Counted from the first letter of the stretch, positions 38,836-48,617 are shown. The stretch: 64,000 bases of DNA from Thermodesulfovibrionia bacterium (GCA_945786855.1 CALZGI010000026.1:1-64000); one strand, 5' to 3'. Numbers and translations: made by a program. The notes: generated by a model from the sequence alone, not told the origin.

Positions 38836-39368
38836 TAAAAATCAACCTGCTTCCATCGAAGAGGAAAAAAGCACTGTTGATACCCCCGACCATACTATAC
38901 GGTATTATCGGTCTCGTAGTCGTAATCATGGCAATAATTGGTTTCACCTATTATCTGAACAAACAGATATCTGCCAAGCAGGCCGACATTTACGCAAAGG
39001 AACAGACCTTAAAGAAACTTCAGACTGCCCTGGCAGAAGTAAAAAACTATGAAAAAGACAACCAGGAGTACAGGCAAAAAACACAGATTATTGAGCAGCT
39101 GAAAAAGAACCAGGTTGCCCCACTGAGACTTCTCGATGAAGTGAGTGAAATGCTCCCGAAAGGAGTATGGCTTACCAAATTAGATGACTCCTCCGGGATT
39201 GTCAGTGTTGAAGGATATTCCTTCTCCAATACTGACCTTGTTACATACGTCCAGAACCTGAAGAGTTCGAAATACCTTACGGACGTAACGCTCGTTGAAT
39301 CGCGTCAGGCCGAGCTCGGGGATTTTTCGATTTATAAATATAAGTTGACATTTAAAGTTAAGGTGTAA
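38832..39368 (+). CDS. pilN: type IV pilus assembly protein PilN
   Basis: A 178-residue bitopic inner-membrane protein. The short cytoplasmic MIKINLLPSKRKKA motif binds PilM. One transmembrane helix (ILYGIIGLVVVIMAIIGFTYYL) is followed by a periplasmic coiled coil and a small alpha/beta domain (LLDEVSEMLPKGVWLTKL...). It forms the alignment complex with PilO and PilP. The stop is 6 nt before pilO. Confidence 0.92.
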   Translation: MIKINLLPSKRKKALLIPPTILYGIIGLVVVIMAIIGFTYYLNKQISAKQADIYAKEQTLKKLQTALAEVKNYEKDNQEYRQKTQIIEQLKKNQVAPLRLLDEVSEMLPKGVWLTKLDDSSGIVSVEGYSFSNTDLVTYVQNLKSSKYLTDVTLVESRQAELGDFSIYKYKLTFKVKV

Positions 39369-39374
39369 TGCATA

Positions 39375-39989
39375 ATGGCAATCAATTTCAATACTATAAA
39401 AAATCTCCCTCATAATATACAAATTCTTATTGCAGTTGCTCCTTCCGTAATTCTCGTTGCCCTTTTCTTATTCCTTATCTATTCACCGAAAAATAAAGAG
39501 ATCGACACACTCAATACTAAATCCGTAAAACTAAGCCAGGAAATAGCTCAGGGCGAAGCAAAAGTAAGAAGACTCGATGCACTCATTGTAGAAAATGCCG
39601 CCCTCAAGAAAAAGCTTAAAAAACTGAAAGAACAACTGCCTGAAGAAAATGAAGTGTCGGTGCTCCTAAAACAGATTTCGGATCTGGGTCTCAGGTCAGG
39701 ACTGGAGATACTTCTCTGGAAGCCCGAAGCGAAAAAAGCACAGCCTGAAGGGCTGTATCTGGAAATACCCGTAAGCGTAAAAGTCGTAGCGGAATATCAC
39801 AAGCTTGGTGATTTCTTCAGTCATATCAGCCGTTTGCCGAGACTTGTGAATATATCAGATATTGAATTGAAAGCGTCAAACAAGCCCGGAATGGAAGACA
39901 CGGGGATAATCAATGCAGACTTTACGGCCCGCACATTTGCTTCGGTCAGTCAGGCTGGAGCGCCAGGAGTGAAGGGGAATACTCAATGA
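39375..39989 (+). CDS. pilO: type IV pilus assembly protein PilO
   Basis: 204 residues, with an N-terminal transmembrane helix (ILIAVAPSVILVALFLFLIYS). A Lys/Glu-rich coiled coil follows (ENAALKKKLKKLKEQLPEE). The PilO domain has VSVLLKQISDLGLRSGLEI and VKVVAEYHKLGDFFSHISRLPRLVNISDIEL. It pairs with PilN in the periplasm. It overlaps pilP by 4 nt. Confidence 0.92.
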   Translation: MAINFNTIKNLPHNIQILIAVAPSVILVALFLFLIYSPKNKEIDTLNTKSVKLSQEIAQGEAKVRRLDALIVENAALKKKLKKLKEQLPEENEVSVLLKQISDLGLRSGLEILLWKPEAKKAQPEGLYLEIPVSVKVVAEYHKLGDFFSHISRLPRLVNISDIELKASNKPGMEDTGIINADFTARTFASVSQAGAPGVKGNTQ

Positions 39990-40570
39990 ATCAGAGTACA
40001 TCTGAGGTAAAAATACATTGGACCGATCGCAGGCCGATCCTATCTTATACCTTATTAATGAGCCTGCTGATTATTATTGCATTTTCTGTCTCTGCCTGTA
40101 ATAACCAGCCGCCGCCTCCAGTAAAGGTGGCTCAGCCCCATCCAGCAGTTACAGCGGGCAGCCAGGCTGCGGTAAGTACACCTGCTCCGGACGAAAAAGA
40201 AGTTCCTGAACAGGAAGGGTATATCTACGAGCAAAGAGACAGGCGTGATCCCTTTGTTCCTCTCATCGTTCCCAAGAAAAGCGTAAGCAAAAGCGGAAAA
40301 GCAAAGGAAGGCACTCTTGAAAGTTATGACTTAAGTGAATTTTCTCTGGCTGCAATAGCAAAAAAAGGCAGGGAATATTTCGCTCTTCTTACTACACCTG
40401 ACAATAGATCTTTTTCAGTCATTAAAGGCAATGCCATTGGTCTGAACAAGGGAAAAGTAAAAGATATCAAAAAAGACAGGATAATCATCGTTGAATATTC
40501 CCAGGATTACAGAGGGCAATTTAAAGCAAGAGAATTAATTTTAGAGTTCCATAAAGGAGAGGTGGAATAA
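39986..40570 (+). CDS. pilP: type IV pilus lipoprotein PilP
   Basis: 194 residues. The lipoprotein signal ends in AFSVSACNN, so Cys is the likely lipidation site. A Pro-rich linker and the PilP motif YEQRDRRDPFVPLIVPKK follow, then LSEFSLAAIAKKGREYFALLTTPDNRSFSVIKGNAIGLNKGKVKDI. It links the inner-membrane alignment complex to the PilQ secretin. The stop TAA shares a base with the pilQ ATG. Confidence 0.9.
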   Translation: MNQSTSEVKIHWTDRRPILSYTLLMSLLIIIAFSVSACNNQPPPPVKVAQPHPAVTAGSQAAVSTPAPDEKEVPEQEGYIYEQRDRRDPFVPLIVPKKSVSKSGKAKEGTLESYDLSEFSLAAIAKKGREYFALLTTPDNRSFSVIKGNAIGLNKGKVKDIKKDRIIIVEYSQDYRGQFKARELILEFHKGEVE

Positions 40571-42348
40571 TGATAATCAAGAAATCCTTTTTATTTATAT
40601 TTATCCCGTTATTCATATGCGGCCTGAACCTAATCAAGGCTCACTCAGAGGCCCAGCCAACTGCACAGTCAGAGGTAACTGATATTGCAGTAAGCATATT
40701 CGATGGCACAACGGAGATAGAAATGAAAAGCTCTGCTCCTTTTACGTACACGATCCATAAACAGACAGATCCTTACAAAATAGTTATTGATTTGGAAAAT
40801 ACCAGTCCCGGGCGGTTCACGGACACAATAGTAGTGGACAGTGCTGGCGTTCTGGAGATTAACCCTCTCATTGATGAAAGTGCACCGAATACATCTAAAT
40901 TCGAGATATCGCTTACAGTCCCTGCTGATATCGAGCCGATATACAGGGATAATTCCCTTATTCTTGCTTTTGACAATCCGGATGCTGTGTTTGCTCAGGA
41001 AACATCTATGGTCAAACCCACACCGGAAGATACAGAGCAGGTCATGGAGGAAGAGGATATCTATGAGCAGGAACAGCAGGTCGACATGCCTTTCGAACAG
41101 GACAGGTACGTGGGTGAAAAAATATCCATTGACTTTCAGGATGTAGAGCTCCAGCATGTCTTCAGGCTGATCGCCGACATAAGCGGTTACAATATTGTCG
41201 TCAGCCCGGACGTCAAGGGTAAATTTTCGATGAAGCTTACCGATGTGCCCTGGGACCAGGCTCTCAATGTGATAATGAGAAATTACAATTTGTCAAAAAT
41301 CATAGAAGGAAACATTATCCGGATAGCTCCCACTGAAGTACTGACGCGGGAAGAAAATGAAATCGCCAGAGCAAAAGAATCCCAGGAAAAGGCTGGAGAC
41401 CTTGTTACAAGAGTATTTCCTATCAACTACGCTGATGTAAAAAATATAAAGAAAGCCATTGAAGACGCAAAAATCCTTACCGTACGGGGTTTCATCAGTT
41501 ACGATGAGAGAACAAGCTCGGTAATTATCAAAGACGTGGAGAAAAGGATTGCCGAGTACGAAAACCTCATCACTGCTCTCGATGTACCAACCCCGCAGGT
41601 AAGTATAGAGGCAAAGATCGTTGAAGTAAGAAGTGAGATGACAAAAGAACTGGGCATACAGTGGGGCATGCTCTGGGAGCCACCAGACAGCAGGACGACA
41701 CTCGGAGGGGTTGAATCCCTTTCCGGCTTCACTGACGGCTTCAACTCAGGAAACCCGCTCATGGTAAATTTACCCGCAATTGTGGGACAGGACAAAGGCG
41801 GACACATAGGCATCGGATATATCAACGCTGCCGCGACCTTTGCCCTTGACCTACAGCTCTCGGCACTGGAAAGCACTGGTAAGGCAAAAGTAATATCGAA
41901 CCCAAAAATTACGACCAGCGATAATGAAGAAGCGAAAATAATGCAGGGTGAAAAAATACCTTACCAGACTGTTTCCCAGGACGGTACACAAACAGAATTC
42001 ATGGACGCCTTTTTAGAGCTTACAGTTACCCCCCACATCACGCCTGAAGGGACCGTTGTCATGAAGCTCGAAGCAAAGAAAAACGAAGCCGATTTTACTA
42101 AGCAGGTGCTCGGTGTGCCTACCATCGCAATCAAGGAAGTACAGACCCAGGTCTTAATAAGCGACCAGGACACGCTCGTTATCGGCGGCATTTTCACAAC
42201 AGACATTACAAAAGGCCTTGAGGCTGTTCCTGGATTTTCAGAAATACCGCTCCTTGGCCGGCTCTTTCAAAAGAGAAAAGATATAGAAGACAGAAATGAG
42301 CTGCTCATTTTCATAACGCCGAGAATCGTCACCGTCTCACCCAGATAA
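40570..42348 (+). CDS. pilQ: type IV pilus secretin PilQ
   Basis: A 592-residue outer-membrane secretin. Signal peptide, then an AMIN domain (VSIFDGTTEIEMKSSAPFTYTIHKQTDPYKIVIDLENTS, residues 35-130). An acidic linker, STN/N0 domain (KISIDFQDVELQHVFRLIADISGYNIVVSPDVKG) and N1 domain (VFPINYADVKNIKKAI...) follow. The secretin domain has VEVRSEMTKELGIQWG, KVISNPKITTSDNEEAKIMQGEKIPYQT and the C-terminal VPGFSEIPLLGRLFQKR...ELLIFITPRIV. Domain order is complete. It is the last gene of pilMNOPQ. Confidence 0.95.
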   Translation: MIIKKSFLFIFIPLFICGLNLIKAHSEAQPTAQSEVTDIAVSIFDGTTEIEMKSSAPFTYTIHKQTDPYKIVIDLENTSPGRFTDTIVVDSAGVLEINPLIDESAPNTSKFEISLTVPADIEPIYRDNSLILAFDNPDAVFAQETSMVKPTPEDTEQVMEEEDIYEQEQQVDMPFEQDRYVGEKISIDFQDVELQHVFRLIADISGYNIVVSPDVKGKFSMKLTDVPWDQALNVIMRNYNLSKIIEGNIIRIAPTEVLTREENEIARAKESQEKAGDLVTRVFPINYADVKNIKKAIEDAKILTVRGFISYDERTSSVIIKDVEKRIAEYENLITALDVPTPQVSIEAKIVEVRSEMTKELGIQWGMLWEPPDSRTTLGGVESLSGFTDGFNSGNPLMVNLPAIVGQDKGGHIGIGYINAAATFALDLQLSALESTGKAKVISNPKITTSDNEEAKIMQGEKIPYQTVSQDGTQTEFMDAFLELTVTPHITPEGTVVMKLEAKKNEADFTKQVLGVPTIAIKEVQTQVLISDQDTLVIGGIFTTDITKGLEAVPGFSEIPLLGRLFQKRKDIEDRNELLIFITPRIVTVSPR

Positions 42349-42369
42349 AACTGCATTTTATTACTGCCA

Positions 42370-42421
42370 TCAGGTGCACAGGGAAATAATTTACACATTA
42401 TTCCCCCGTGTACTTTTTTAT
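42370..42421 (+). terminator. intrinsic terminator after pilQ
   Basis: An imperfect stem of about 17 bp pairs GTGCACAGGGAAATAAT with ATTATTCCCCCGTGTAC. It is followed by TTTTTTATT and ends the pil operon. Confidence 0.8.
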
Positions 42422-42553
42422 TGCGCCGAAGTACATTATAATATCACACGTATATACCGGGTAATCGGGCGACATATTACATATCGTCCAGGATCAGTTG
42501 CGCAAGAGCTGGTTACTGAAAACCTTTAATGTGTGGATTAGCAATTTGTCAAC

Positions 42554-43810
42554 ATGTTCAATAGACTGAGATACCTTACATCGGGAGAATCCCACGGGAG
42601 GGCGCTGGTATGTATTATAGATGGTCTGCCCTCAAACCTCAAACTTTTACCTGAAGACATAAACCGCGATCTCGCAAGACGTCAGAAAGGATATGGACGG
42701 GGCGGCCGAATGAAGATTGAGACCGACAGCGCACAAATACTATCCGGAGTCCGCGGGGGAAAAACACTCGGTTCACCTGTCTCGCTTATCATAAACAACA
42801 GGGACTGGGAAAACTGGCAGGAAATAATGGATCCGGAGAAACCGCCCCTGGCTGCCTTCAAAATAGACGGCAGGGAAAAGCAGGTCACAAGGCCCCGCCC
42901 AGGCCATGCCGATTTGACCGGGGCTTTAAAATACGGGCACAGGGACCTGAGAAATGTACTTGAACGTTCCAGCGCCCGGGAAACCGCTGCACGAGTCGCC
43001 GTTGGAGCAATAGCAAAAAAGTTTCTCTCCGAATTCGGGATACGCGTATTGAGCCATGTCACGGAAATCGGAGGGGCAGGGCTCAAGATGAATGAGCATA
43101 AAGCACAGCTCACAGACCTTAAAACCTTTGAAGACGTTTTCACGAAAGCTGAAGCATCTGAAGTGCGATGCCATGACCGGAAGGCTGAAAAAAGAATCAT
43201 TGCGAAGATCAAAGATGCAATGAAAAGAGGCGACACCCTTGGCGGAGTGTTTGAAATAATTATTTCCGGCGTTCCGGCAGGACTGGGGAGTTACAGCCAA
43301 TGGGACAGGAAACTGGAAGCCAGATTATCATACGCTGTCATGGGGATTCAGGCAATTAAGGGGGTAGAGATAGGTGCCGGATTTGAGATGGCAAGAAATC
43401 CCGGATCCCATGGAATGGACGAAATATACTATAGAGCTCAGGGTGCTAAACGGAGGCAGACAAAAAAGAATCCTCCTGAAACGGCAGGTGGCTTTTACAG
43501 AAAGACCAATAATGCAGGAGGCATTGAAGGCGGGATGAGCAACGGCATGCCTATTATAGTCAGGGCCGCCATGAAACCCATCCCTACACTCAGGAGCCCG
43601 CTGTCCTCAGTAGATATCAATTCAAAAAAGAAATTTAAGGCTGCATATGAACGGTCTGACACATGTGCGGTGCCGGCGGCGTCTGTCATCGGTGAAGCCG
43701 TAGCGGCTCAAGTGATTGCCGACAGCTTCCTTGAAAAATTCGGCGGTGACAGTATGGATGAAATCAGCAGGAACTATGAAAACTATTTGGAACAGATGAT
43801 GAAATTTTGA
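42554..43810 (+). CDS. aroC: chorismate synthase AroC
   Basis: This FMN-dependent enzyme makes chorismate, the last shikimate-pathway step. The 418 residues include the signatures [74 protein letters not shown] and [24 protein letters not shown]. It is a little longer than typical (350-400) but otherwise regular. It is followed 113 nt downstream by the aroK-aroB fusion. Confidence 0.95.
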   Translation: MFNRLRYLTSGESHGRALVCIIDGLPSNLKLLPEDINRDLARRQKGYGRGGRMKIETDSAQILSGVRGGKTLGSPVSLIINNRDWENWQEIMDPEKPPLAAFKIDGREKQVTRPRPGHADLTGALKYGHRDLRNVLERSSARETAARVAVGAIAKKFLSEFGIRVLSHVTEIGGAGLKMNEHKAQLTDLKTFEDVFTKAEASEVRCHDRKAEKRIIAKIKDAMKRGDTLGGVFEIIISGVPAGLGSYSQWDRKLEARLSYAVMGIQAIKGVEIGAGFEMARNPGSHGMDEIYYRAQGAKRRQTKKNPPETAGGFYRKTNNAGGIEGGMSNGMPIIVRAAMKPIPTLRSPLSSVDINSKKKFKAAYERSDTCAVPAASVIGEAVAAQVIADSFLEKFGGDSMDEISRNYENYLEQMMKF

Positions 43811-43923
43811 AAGGGGAGAAATTCAGGGGCCCGGTGAAGAAACTTTCTGTTTTCCGCTCGCATAGTAAAACCTTATTCACTATATGATATGAAGCGCACA
43901 TCGGTCTGCACGGAAAATATTCT

Positions 43924-45498
43924 ATGAAAATCGTCTTGACAGGATTTATGGGGACAGGGAAAACCTCTGTCGGCCGAGAGCTCAGCAGAAAGCTGGATTG
44001 TCAGTTTATTGATACAGACGACCTGATCGAAGACCGTGAGGGGAAGCAGATTTCTCTTATTTTCAAAGAGAATGGAGAAGAGTATTTCCGCAATCTTGAA
44101 CAAACTATCATTGAAGAAGTCTCCAAAGCCAGGAATGTTGTCATCGCCACAGGCGGGGGCGTTATCAAAAACCGGACAAATGTTAAGAACCTTGGCAGCA
44201 GGGGCATCCTTATATGGCTAAAGGCCGACCCTGAAATTATTTTCAGACGGGTTATGATGGAAGGCGGGAAGAGACCTCTCCTTGATGTTGAAGAACCACT
44301 GGCTGAAATCAACAAGCTGCTGAAAGAAAGAATGTCCCTTTACATGCAGGCAGACATGTCTGTTGACACCAACTATATAACCCCTGAGGAGACTGCTCAT
44401 GAAATCATTGAGCATCTCGTACTGGACACGGAAAAAGTAACCGTTGATTTGCAGGACAGGGGATATGACATAATTATAGGAAGTAAAATTCTGGCCAAAC
44501 TGGGCCTCCGCGTCAAGGAGTTCAGGCCCTCCAGGGTTGCCATCGTAAGTAATAAGAGCATTTTCCCGCTGTACAGGGATATTATTCTATCATCGCTCCG
44601 GAAATATCATATTGCGCCGGAAATCATTCTCATTCCAGATGGAGAAGAATATAAAGATTTTCTGTGGGCCCAGTACATTCACGGCGAGCTTCTGAAATCA
44701 AGATTTGACAGGAGTTCGCTTCTCATCGCAGTCGGGGGCGGCGTGGTGGGGGATCTAACCGGCTTTATTGCATCCACATATATGAGAGGGATTAAGTTTA
44801 TACAGGTCCCCACAACTCTGCTGGCGCAGGTGGACAGTTCCGTAGGAGGTAAAACAGGTGTAAACCATCCTCTGGGCAAAAACATGATTGGAAGTTTTTA
44901 CCAGCCATCTCTCGTCTTTATCGATATTGACACATTAAAAACTCTCCCTCCAAGAGAGTTTTATGCCGGTATGGCAGAGGTAATAAAATACGGAGTCATA
45001 GCTGATGGAGAATTTTTCAATTTTTTGACCACAAACAGAAAAGACATCCTCTCCCTCGGCGACAGTATCATCAGGGTAATCAGACGCTCCTGTGAAATTA
45101 AGGCAGACGTAGTTTCCAAGGATGAAAAAGAAGCCGGTCTAAGAGCAATATTGAATTTCGGCCATACCATTGGCCATGCCATCGAAACAGTGACAGGTTA
45201 CCGGAAATATCTTCATGGTGAAGCCATTGCTATTGGAATGTGTGCTGCCGCAGAACTTGCTGTCCGCATGCAGGTGTTTCAGAAGAGTGATGTGAATCTT
45301 ATAAAAGACCTCGTCAGACAGTTCAATCTCCCTGCCGACATCCCCACAGATTTAAATATCGATGAAATGCTCAATGCCATGGAAATCGACAAGAAGGCAA
45401 AAGAGGGGAAACTGAAATTTATTTTGCCCGAACAGATCGGGAAGGTTAGAATCGAGGAAGATATGGACAGGGGATTGATAAGAGAAGTTTTAGCGTAA
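43924..45498 (+). CDS. AroK-AroB fusion: shikimate kinase and 3-dehydroquinate synthase
   Basis: A 524-residue two-domain enzyme. Residues 1-165 or so are shikimate kinase (P-loop IVLTGFMGTGKTSVGRELSRKL, FIDTDDLIE, EEYFRNLEQTII, IATGGGVIKN, RRVMMEGGKRPLL). Residues 175-524 are dehydroquinate synthase (LIAVGGGVVGDLTGFIASTYMRG, QVPTTLLAQVDSSVGGKTGVNHPLGKNMIG, AEVIKYGVIAD, LNFGHTIGHAIE, LHGEAIAIGM). It joins the second and fifth steps of the shikimate pathway and lies next to aroC. No clear ribosome-binding site precedes the ATG. Confidence 0.95.
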   Translation: MKIVLTGFMGTGKTSVGRELSRKLDCQFIDTDDLIEDREGKQISLIFKENGEEYFRNLEQTIIEEVSKARNVVIATGGGVIKNRTNVKNLGSRGILIWLKADPEIIFRRVMMEGGKRPLLDVEEPLAEINKLLKERMSLYMQADMSVDTNYITPEETAHEIIEHLVLDTEKVTVDLQDRGYDIIIGSKILAKLGLRVKEFRPSRVAIVSNKSIFPLYRDIILSSLRKYHIAPEIILIPDGEEYKDFLWAQYIHGELLKSRFDRSSLLIAVGGGVVGDLTGFIASTYMRGIKFIQVPTTLLAQVDSSVGGKTGVNHPLGKNMIGSFYQPSLVFIDIDTLKTLPPREFYAGMAEVIKYGVIADGEFFNFLTTNRKDILSLGDSIIRVIRRSCEIKADVVSKDEKEAGLRAILNFGHTIGHAIETVTGYRKYLHGEAIAIGMCAAAELAVRMQVFQKSDVNLIKDLVRQFNLPADIPTDLNIDEMLNAMEIDKKAKEGKLKFILPEQIGKVRIEEDMDRGLIREVLA

Positions 45499-45567
45499 TT
45501 TTCATTCCTGAAACCGCCTGTCATTTTTTACGAAAACATCCCTCCGATGACATGAATGGAAGTATAT

Positions 45568-46161
45568 TCACATTTCATTCCTGCCCTCAAGGGACTTGGA
45601 TAGGGTTACTTCATCAGCGAATTCTATGTCACCTCCTATTGGCAGACCATAAGCAATGCGGGATATTTTCACTCCCAAGGGCTTCAGTTCCTGAAAAATG
45701 TATTGAGCTGTTGTCTCCCCTTTTGTGTTCGGGTTGGTTGCAATGATGACTTCAGAAACATTCTGCTTTTTCACTCTTTCCACGAGTTCACCTATCCTGA
45801 GCCTGTCAGGAGTTATGCCATCAACCGGTGAAAGGGCTCCGAGCAGCACATGATAAAGGCCTTTGTAGATTTTTGTATTTTCAATTACAATGAGGTTGCT
45901 CGGCTCTTCAACGACACAGATCTTTTCCCTGTTCCTCCCGGGATCGCGGCAGAGGGAACAAACATCTTCATCGGTAATATTAAAACACTCCTTACAGAAA
46001 CGTGCTTTCTCTTTCAATTCCATGATGGCATGCGCAATTGGAAGAGCATCTTCATCAGACATTCCCATGATAAAAAAAGCAAGTCTCTGTGCCGACTTCC
46101 TTCCTATCCCAGGCAGTTTCGTAAGTTCGTCTATCAGGTTTTCTACAACACCGCCACTCAT
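45568..46161 (-). CDS. recR: recombination mediator RecR
   Basis: A 197-residue RecFOR-pathway DNA repair protein. N-terminal helix-hairpin-helix (IDELTKLPGIGRKSAQRLAFFI) and a zinc finger (CKEC...DEDVCSLC) are present. The Toprim domain has ICVVEEPSNLIVIENTKIYKGLYHVLLGALSPVDGITPDRL and EVIIATNPNTKGETTA. The start shares a base with the ybaB stop (TAATG). Confidence 0.95.
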   Translation of the reverse strand: MSGGVVENLIDELTKLPGIGRKSAQRLAFFIMGMSDEDALPIAHAIMELKEKARFCKECFNITDEDVCSLCRDPGRNREKICVVEEPSNLIVIENTKIYKGLYHVLLGALSPVDGITPDRLRIGELVERVKKQNVSEVIIATNPNTKGETTAQYIFQELKPLGVKISRIAYGLPIGGDIEFADEVTLSKSLEGRNEM

Positions 46162-46490
46162 TAACCGAACATATTCCCCATACCGGGAATGTTCATTCCG
46201 CCCGTTACTTTGCTCATGTCGTCACTCACTATCTGCTGTGCCCTTCGGAGTGCCTCATTCGCTGCAGCAACGACCAGGTCCTGAAGCATTTCCAAATCAT
46301 CGGGATTGACAACATCTTTCTCGATTTTAATTGAAACAATTTCCATCGCCCCATTGGCAGTAGCAACGACCATACCGCCTCCGGCAGATGCCTCCGCGGT
46401 TTTCTTTTTCGACTCCTCCTGAATTTTCCCCATTTCCTGCTGCATTTTCTGGGCCTGCTTCATCAGGTCCCCGAGCATTTTTTTTGACAT
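46161..46490 (-). CDS. YbaB/EbfC nucleoid-associated protein
   Basis: A 109-residue DNA-binding protein. The family has a dimeric tweezer fold. MLGDLMKQAQKMQQEMGKIQEE forms the first helix, GGMVVATANGAMEIVSIKIEKDVV the sheet and DLEMLQDLVVAAANEALRRAQ the second helix. The start at 46490 is set by AAGGAGGAGACT just upstream. The longer frame to 46541 is not conserved. It stands between dnaX and recR, the classical order. Confidence 0.93.
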   Translation of the reverse strand: MSKKMLGDLMKQAQKMQQEMGKIQEESKKKTAEASAGGGMVVATANGAMEIVSIKIEKDVVNPDDLEMLQDLVVAAANEALRRAQQIVSDDMSKVTGGMNIPGMGNMFG

Positions 46491-46554
46491 AGTCTCCTCC
46501 TTGTTTTCCCGGCACACAGAATTGAATATCGCCTGTGCCACTGCACCTCAGTGC

Positions 46555-48180
46555 TTATTCATTCGACCTTTCTTTATTTTCAATAGGCTTAACCTTGACC
46601 AGTGACCCGTCGAATATCCTGAGGGCATCTTTGACCAGAGGTTCCCCGTAAATCTCATCTTTTATTTTTTTTTTGTCCTTCTTCGAATCGCTCCGCGGAA
46701 GAGAGAGTATCTTCAGTTTAAGCTTGTGTCCGATAATGCTCTGCAGTATCGGTTGAATCACCGATGACTTGCTCGTAATTGAGTCGGCAAGTACAGACAT
46801 TCCTCCGTTGAACCCTATAGAGAACTCCTCTGAATTCAGGTTTACGACTTTTGCCTCCGAAAGTTTGCACGCCAAAAGGTGGTCCTTATCATCAACCTGC
46901 CTGATAAGACTCTGCCATACTTCTTCCTTATCGAGAGAAACCGGCGCGGTGTCCTTCCCGGCTTTCTTATCGGGCGTCATTTTTTTTTCTTCGACAGGGG
47001 GAGACGGTTGTTTCGGGGGAAGATCTGGCAACGGCGGAGATTCCAGACTTTTCGAATCACCAAGCATTTTTATAATATTTTCAATTGATGTCATGCCCTT
47101 TACAAATGATGTTCTCAAAAGACCCAGTTCCAGTGTATACCTGGGGTTTATGGCGTTTCTGACCTCTCCCTCGAGCTTGAGAAGTTCTGCAAGAAGGAGT
47201 GTCAACTGCTCAATGCTTATATCTGATGCAAGGTCCTTTAATCTCTGTACATCTTCTTCCGAAAACTCAAGAAGCCCACCGGGATCTTCTGTAACCTTCA
47301 CGATAGCAATATTTCTAAAATTCTCCACAAGCTCCCTGGTTAATTGCCGGAGATCACTTCCTCTGTCAGTTAAATCCTTGATTATTGACAACGTGTGAGA
47401 GATGTCGCCGGCCAGAATAGTACGAGCCAGACTTGTTATAATCTCTATTTCCGGAAGGCCCAGGAGATCCTGAAGTTCTTTTTCCGTTATGTCATTACTG
47501 AAAGAACAGGCCTGATCCAGGAGGGTCAGGGCGTCTCTCATACTGCCGTCAGCAGCCTTTGCAACCATTTCCAGTGCTATATCATTGACATTGATATGTT
47601 CGCTGTCGGCAATCTTCCTGAGCTGGTTTTTTATTTTATTTTTTGGAATCCTCCTGAATGCATGGTGTTGACAGCGGGACAGGATTGTGGCAGGTATTTT
47701 TTTTGCTTCAGTCGTTGCAAAAATAAATATGACGTGGGACGGCGGTTCTTCAAGTGTTTTCAGCAGCGCGTTGAATGCCGCAGTACTCAGCATATGCACT
47801 TCATCTATGATGTATATTTTATATCGCCCTCCCGAAGGTGCATATTTTACCGTCTCCCTTAGTTCCCTGACAGAGTCAACACTGGTATTTGATGCCCCGT
47901 CTATTTCATAAACATCGACTGAGGCCCCCCCGGTTATCGACAAACAGCTCTGGCAATTCCCGCAGGGCTCATGGTCTCCACTCTGTTCACAGTTAAGCGC
48001 TTTCGCCAGAATTCGTGCAGTAGACGTCTTCCCCACTCCCCGGGGACCGGAAAACAGGTAGGCATGCACAATCTTCTCACCAGACAGGGCATTTTCAAAG
48101 GTTTTCGCGACCGACTCCTGACCAACGAGATCGCCAAATCCCTGTGGCCGCCATTTACGTGCGAGTACAATGTAGCTCAT
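46555..48180 (-). CDS. dnaX: DNA polymerase III subunit gamma/tau DnaX
   Basis: 541-residue clamp-loader ATPase. RPQGFGDLVGQESV, Walker A SGPRGVGKTSTARILAKAL (about 45-52), zinc-binding Cys64, 73, 76 and 79, IDEVHMLSTAAFNALLKTLEEPP and FATTEAKKIPATILSRCQ are all present. A Pro/Lys-rich linker (about 385-420) precedes a tau-like C-terminal domain. An A10 run (minus strand, 46674-46665) at about codon 500 sits where slippage by one base in either direction gives a stop codon at once or within four codons. A shortened second product is therefore possible. Confidence 0.95.
   Translation of the reverse strand: MSYIVLARKWRPQGFGDLVGQESVAKTFENALSGEKIVHAYLFSGPRGVGKTSTARILAKALNCEQSGDHEPCGNCQSCLSITGGASVDVYEIDGASNTSVDSVRELRETVKYAPSGGRYKIYIIDEVHMLSTAAFNALLKTLEEPPSHVIFIFATTEAKKIPATILSRCQHHAFRRIPKNKIKNQLRKIADSEHINVNDIALEMVAKAADGSMRDALTLLDQACSFSNDITEKELQDLLGLPEIEIITSLARTILAGDISHTLSIIKDLTDRGSDLRQLTRELVENFRNIAIVKVTEDPGGLLEFSEEDVQRLKDLASDISIEQLTLLLAELLKLEGEVRNAINPRYTLELGLLRTSFVKGMTSIENIIKMLGDSKSLESPPLPDLPPKQPSPPVEEKKMTPDKKAGKDTAPVSLDKEEVWQSLIRQVDDKDHLLACKLSEAKVVNLNSEEFSIGFNGGMSVLADSITSKSSVIQPILQSIIGHKLKLKILSLPRSDSKKDKKKIKDEIYGEPLVKDALRIFDGSLVKVKPIENKERSNE
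46665..46674 (-). other. A10 slippage-prone run in dnaX
   Basis: In frame: GAC AAA AAA AAA ATA AAA GAT. Loss of one A gives GAC AAA AAA AAA TAA. Gain of one gives AAT AAA AGA TGA. Both terminate, removing about 35 C-terminal residues. Confidence 0.55.
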
Positions 48181-48189
48181 AATTTATAA

Positions 48190-48277
48190 AGTTTGAAGTT
48201 AAGAGTGAAAAGTGAAAAGTTAAAAAGACTCTTGTTTTTATGAACTATTAACTACTAACTTATAACTCTAAACTTTT
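48190..48277. repeat. inverted pair of 7-nt arrays between dnaX and the SRP RNA
   Basis: AGTTTGA, AGTTAAG, AGTGAAA, AGTGAAA, AGTTAAA (48190-48224), then AACTATT, AACTACT, AACTTAT, AACTCTA, AACTTTT (48243-48277). Both are in exact 7-nt phase and are reverse-complement themes of each other. Confidence 0.85.
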
Positions 48278-48282
48278 TTAAA

Positions 48283-48395
48283 GAGCCAGGCCAACAGGTA
48301 GTCCTGCGGCACCCAGAATAACTGCTTACCGTTGCTTCCTTCCGGACCTGGCGGAGTTCACAGCACCCTGTTGCACAGGGCCCGATGGCCTGACC
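48283..48395 (-). ncRNA. ffs: signal recognition particle RNA (4.5S type)
   Basis: Read on the minus strand: GGTCAGGCCA at the 5' end, the conserved apical sequence CCAGGTCCGGAAGGAAGCA and the symmetrical-loop partner TAAGCAG. The 3' end TGGCCTGGCTC closes the long stem. The size of about 113 nt fits the Alu-less bacterial form. Confidence 0.95.
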
Positions 48396-48417
48396 ATATT
48401 CAAGAAAATAATAACGA

Positions 48418-48479
48418 AAAGTTAAAAGCCATAAAAAACTTGTGTCTTAATATACTATCACTTTCAACTCTTAACTTGC
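48418..48479. repeat. 7-nt array units between the SRP RNA and tRNA-Ser(GGA)
   Basis: AGTTAAAAG on the left and CACTTTC, AACTCTT, AACTTGC (48459-48479) on the right: the same inverted theme as in the neighbouring spacers. Confidence 0.6.
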
Positions 48480-48516
48480 ACTATACAGCTCAAAATGTAA
48501 TGACAGGTACATTTTG

Positions 48517-48608
<92 letters not shown>

Positions 48609-48617
48609 AGACAAATA

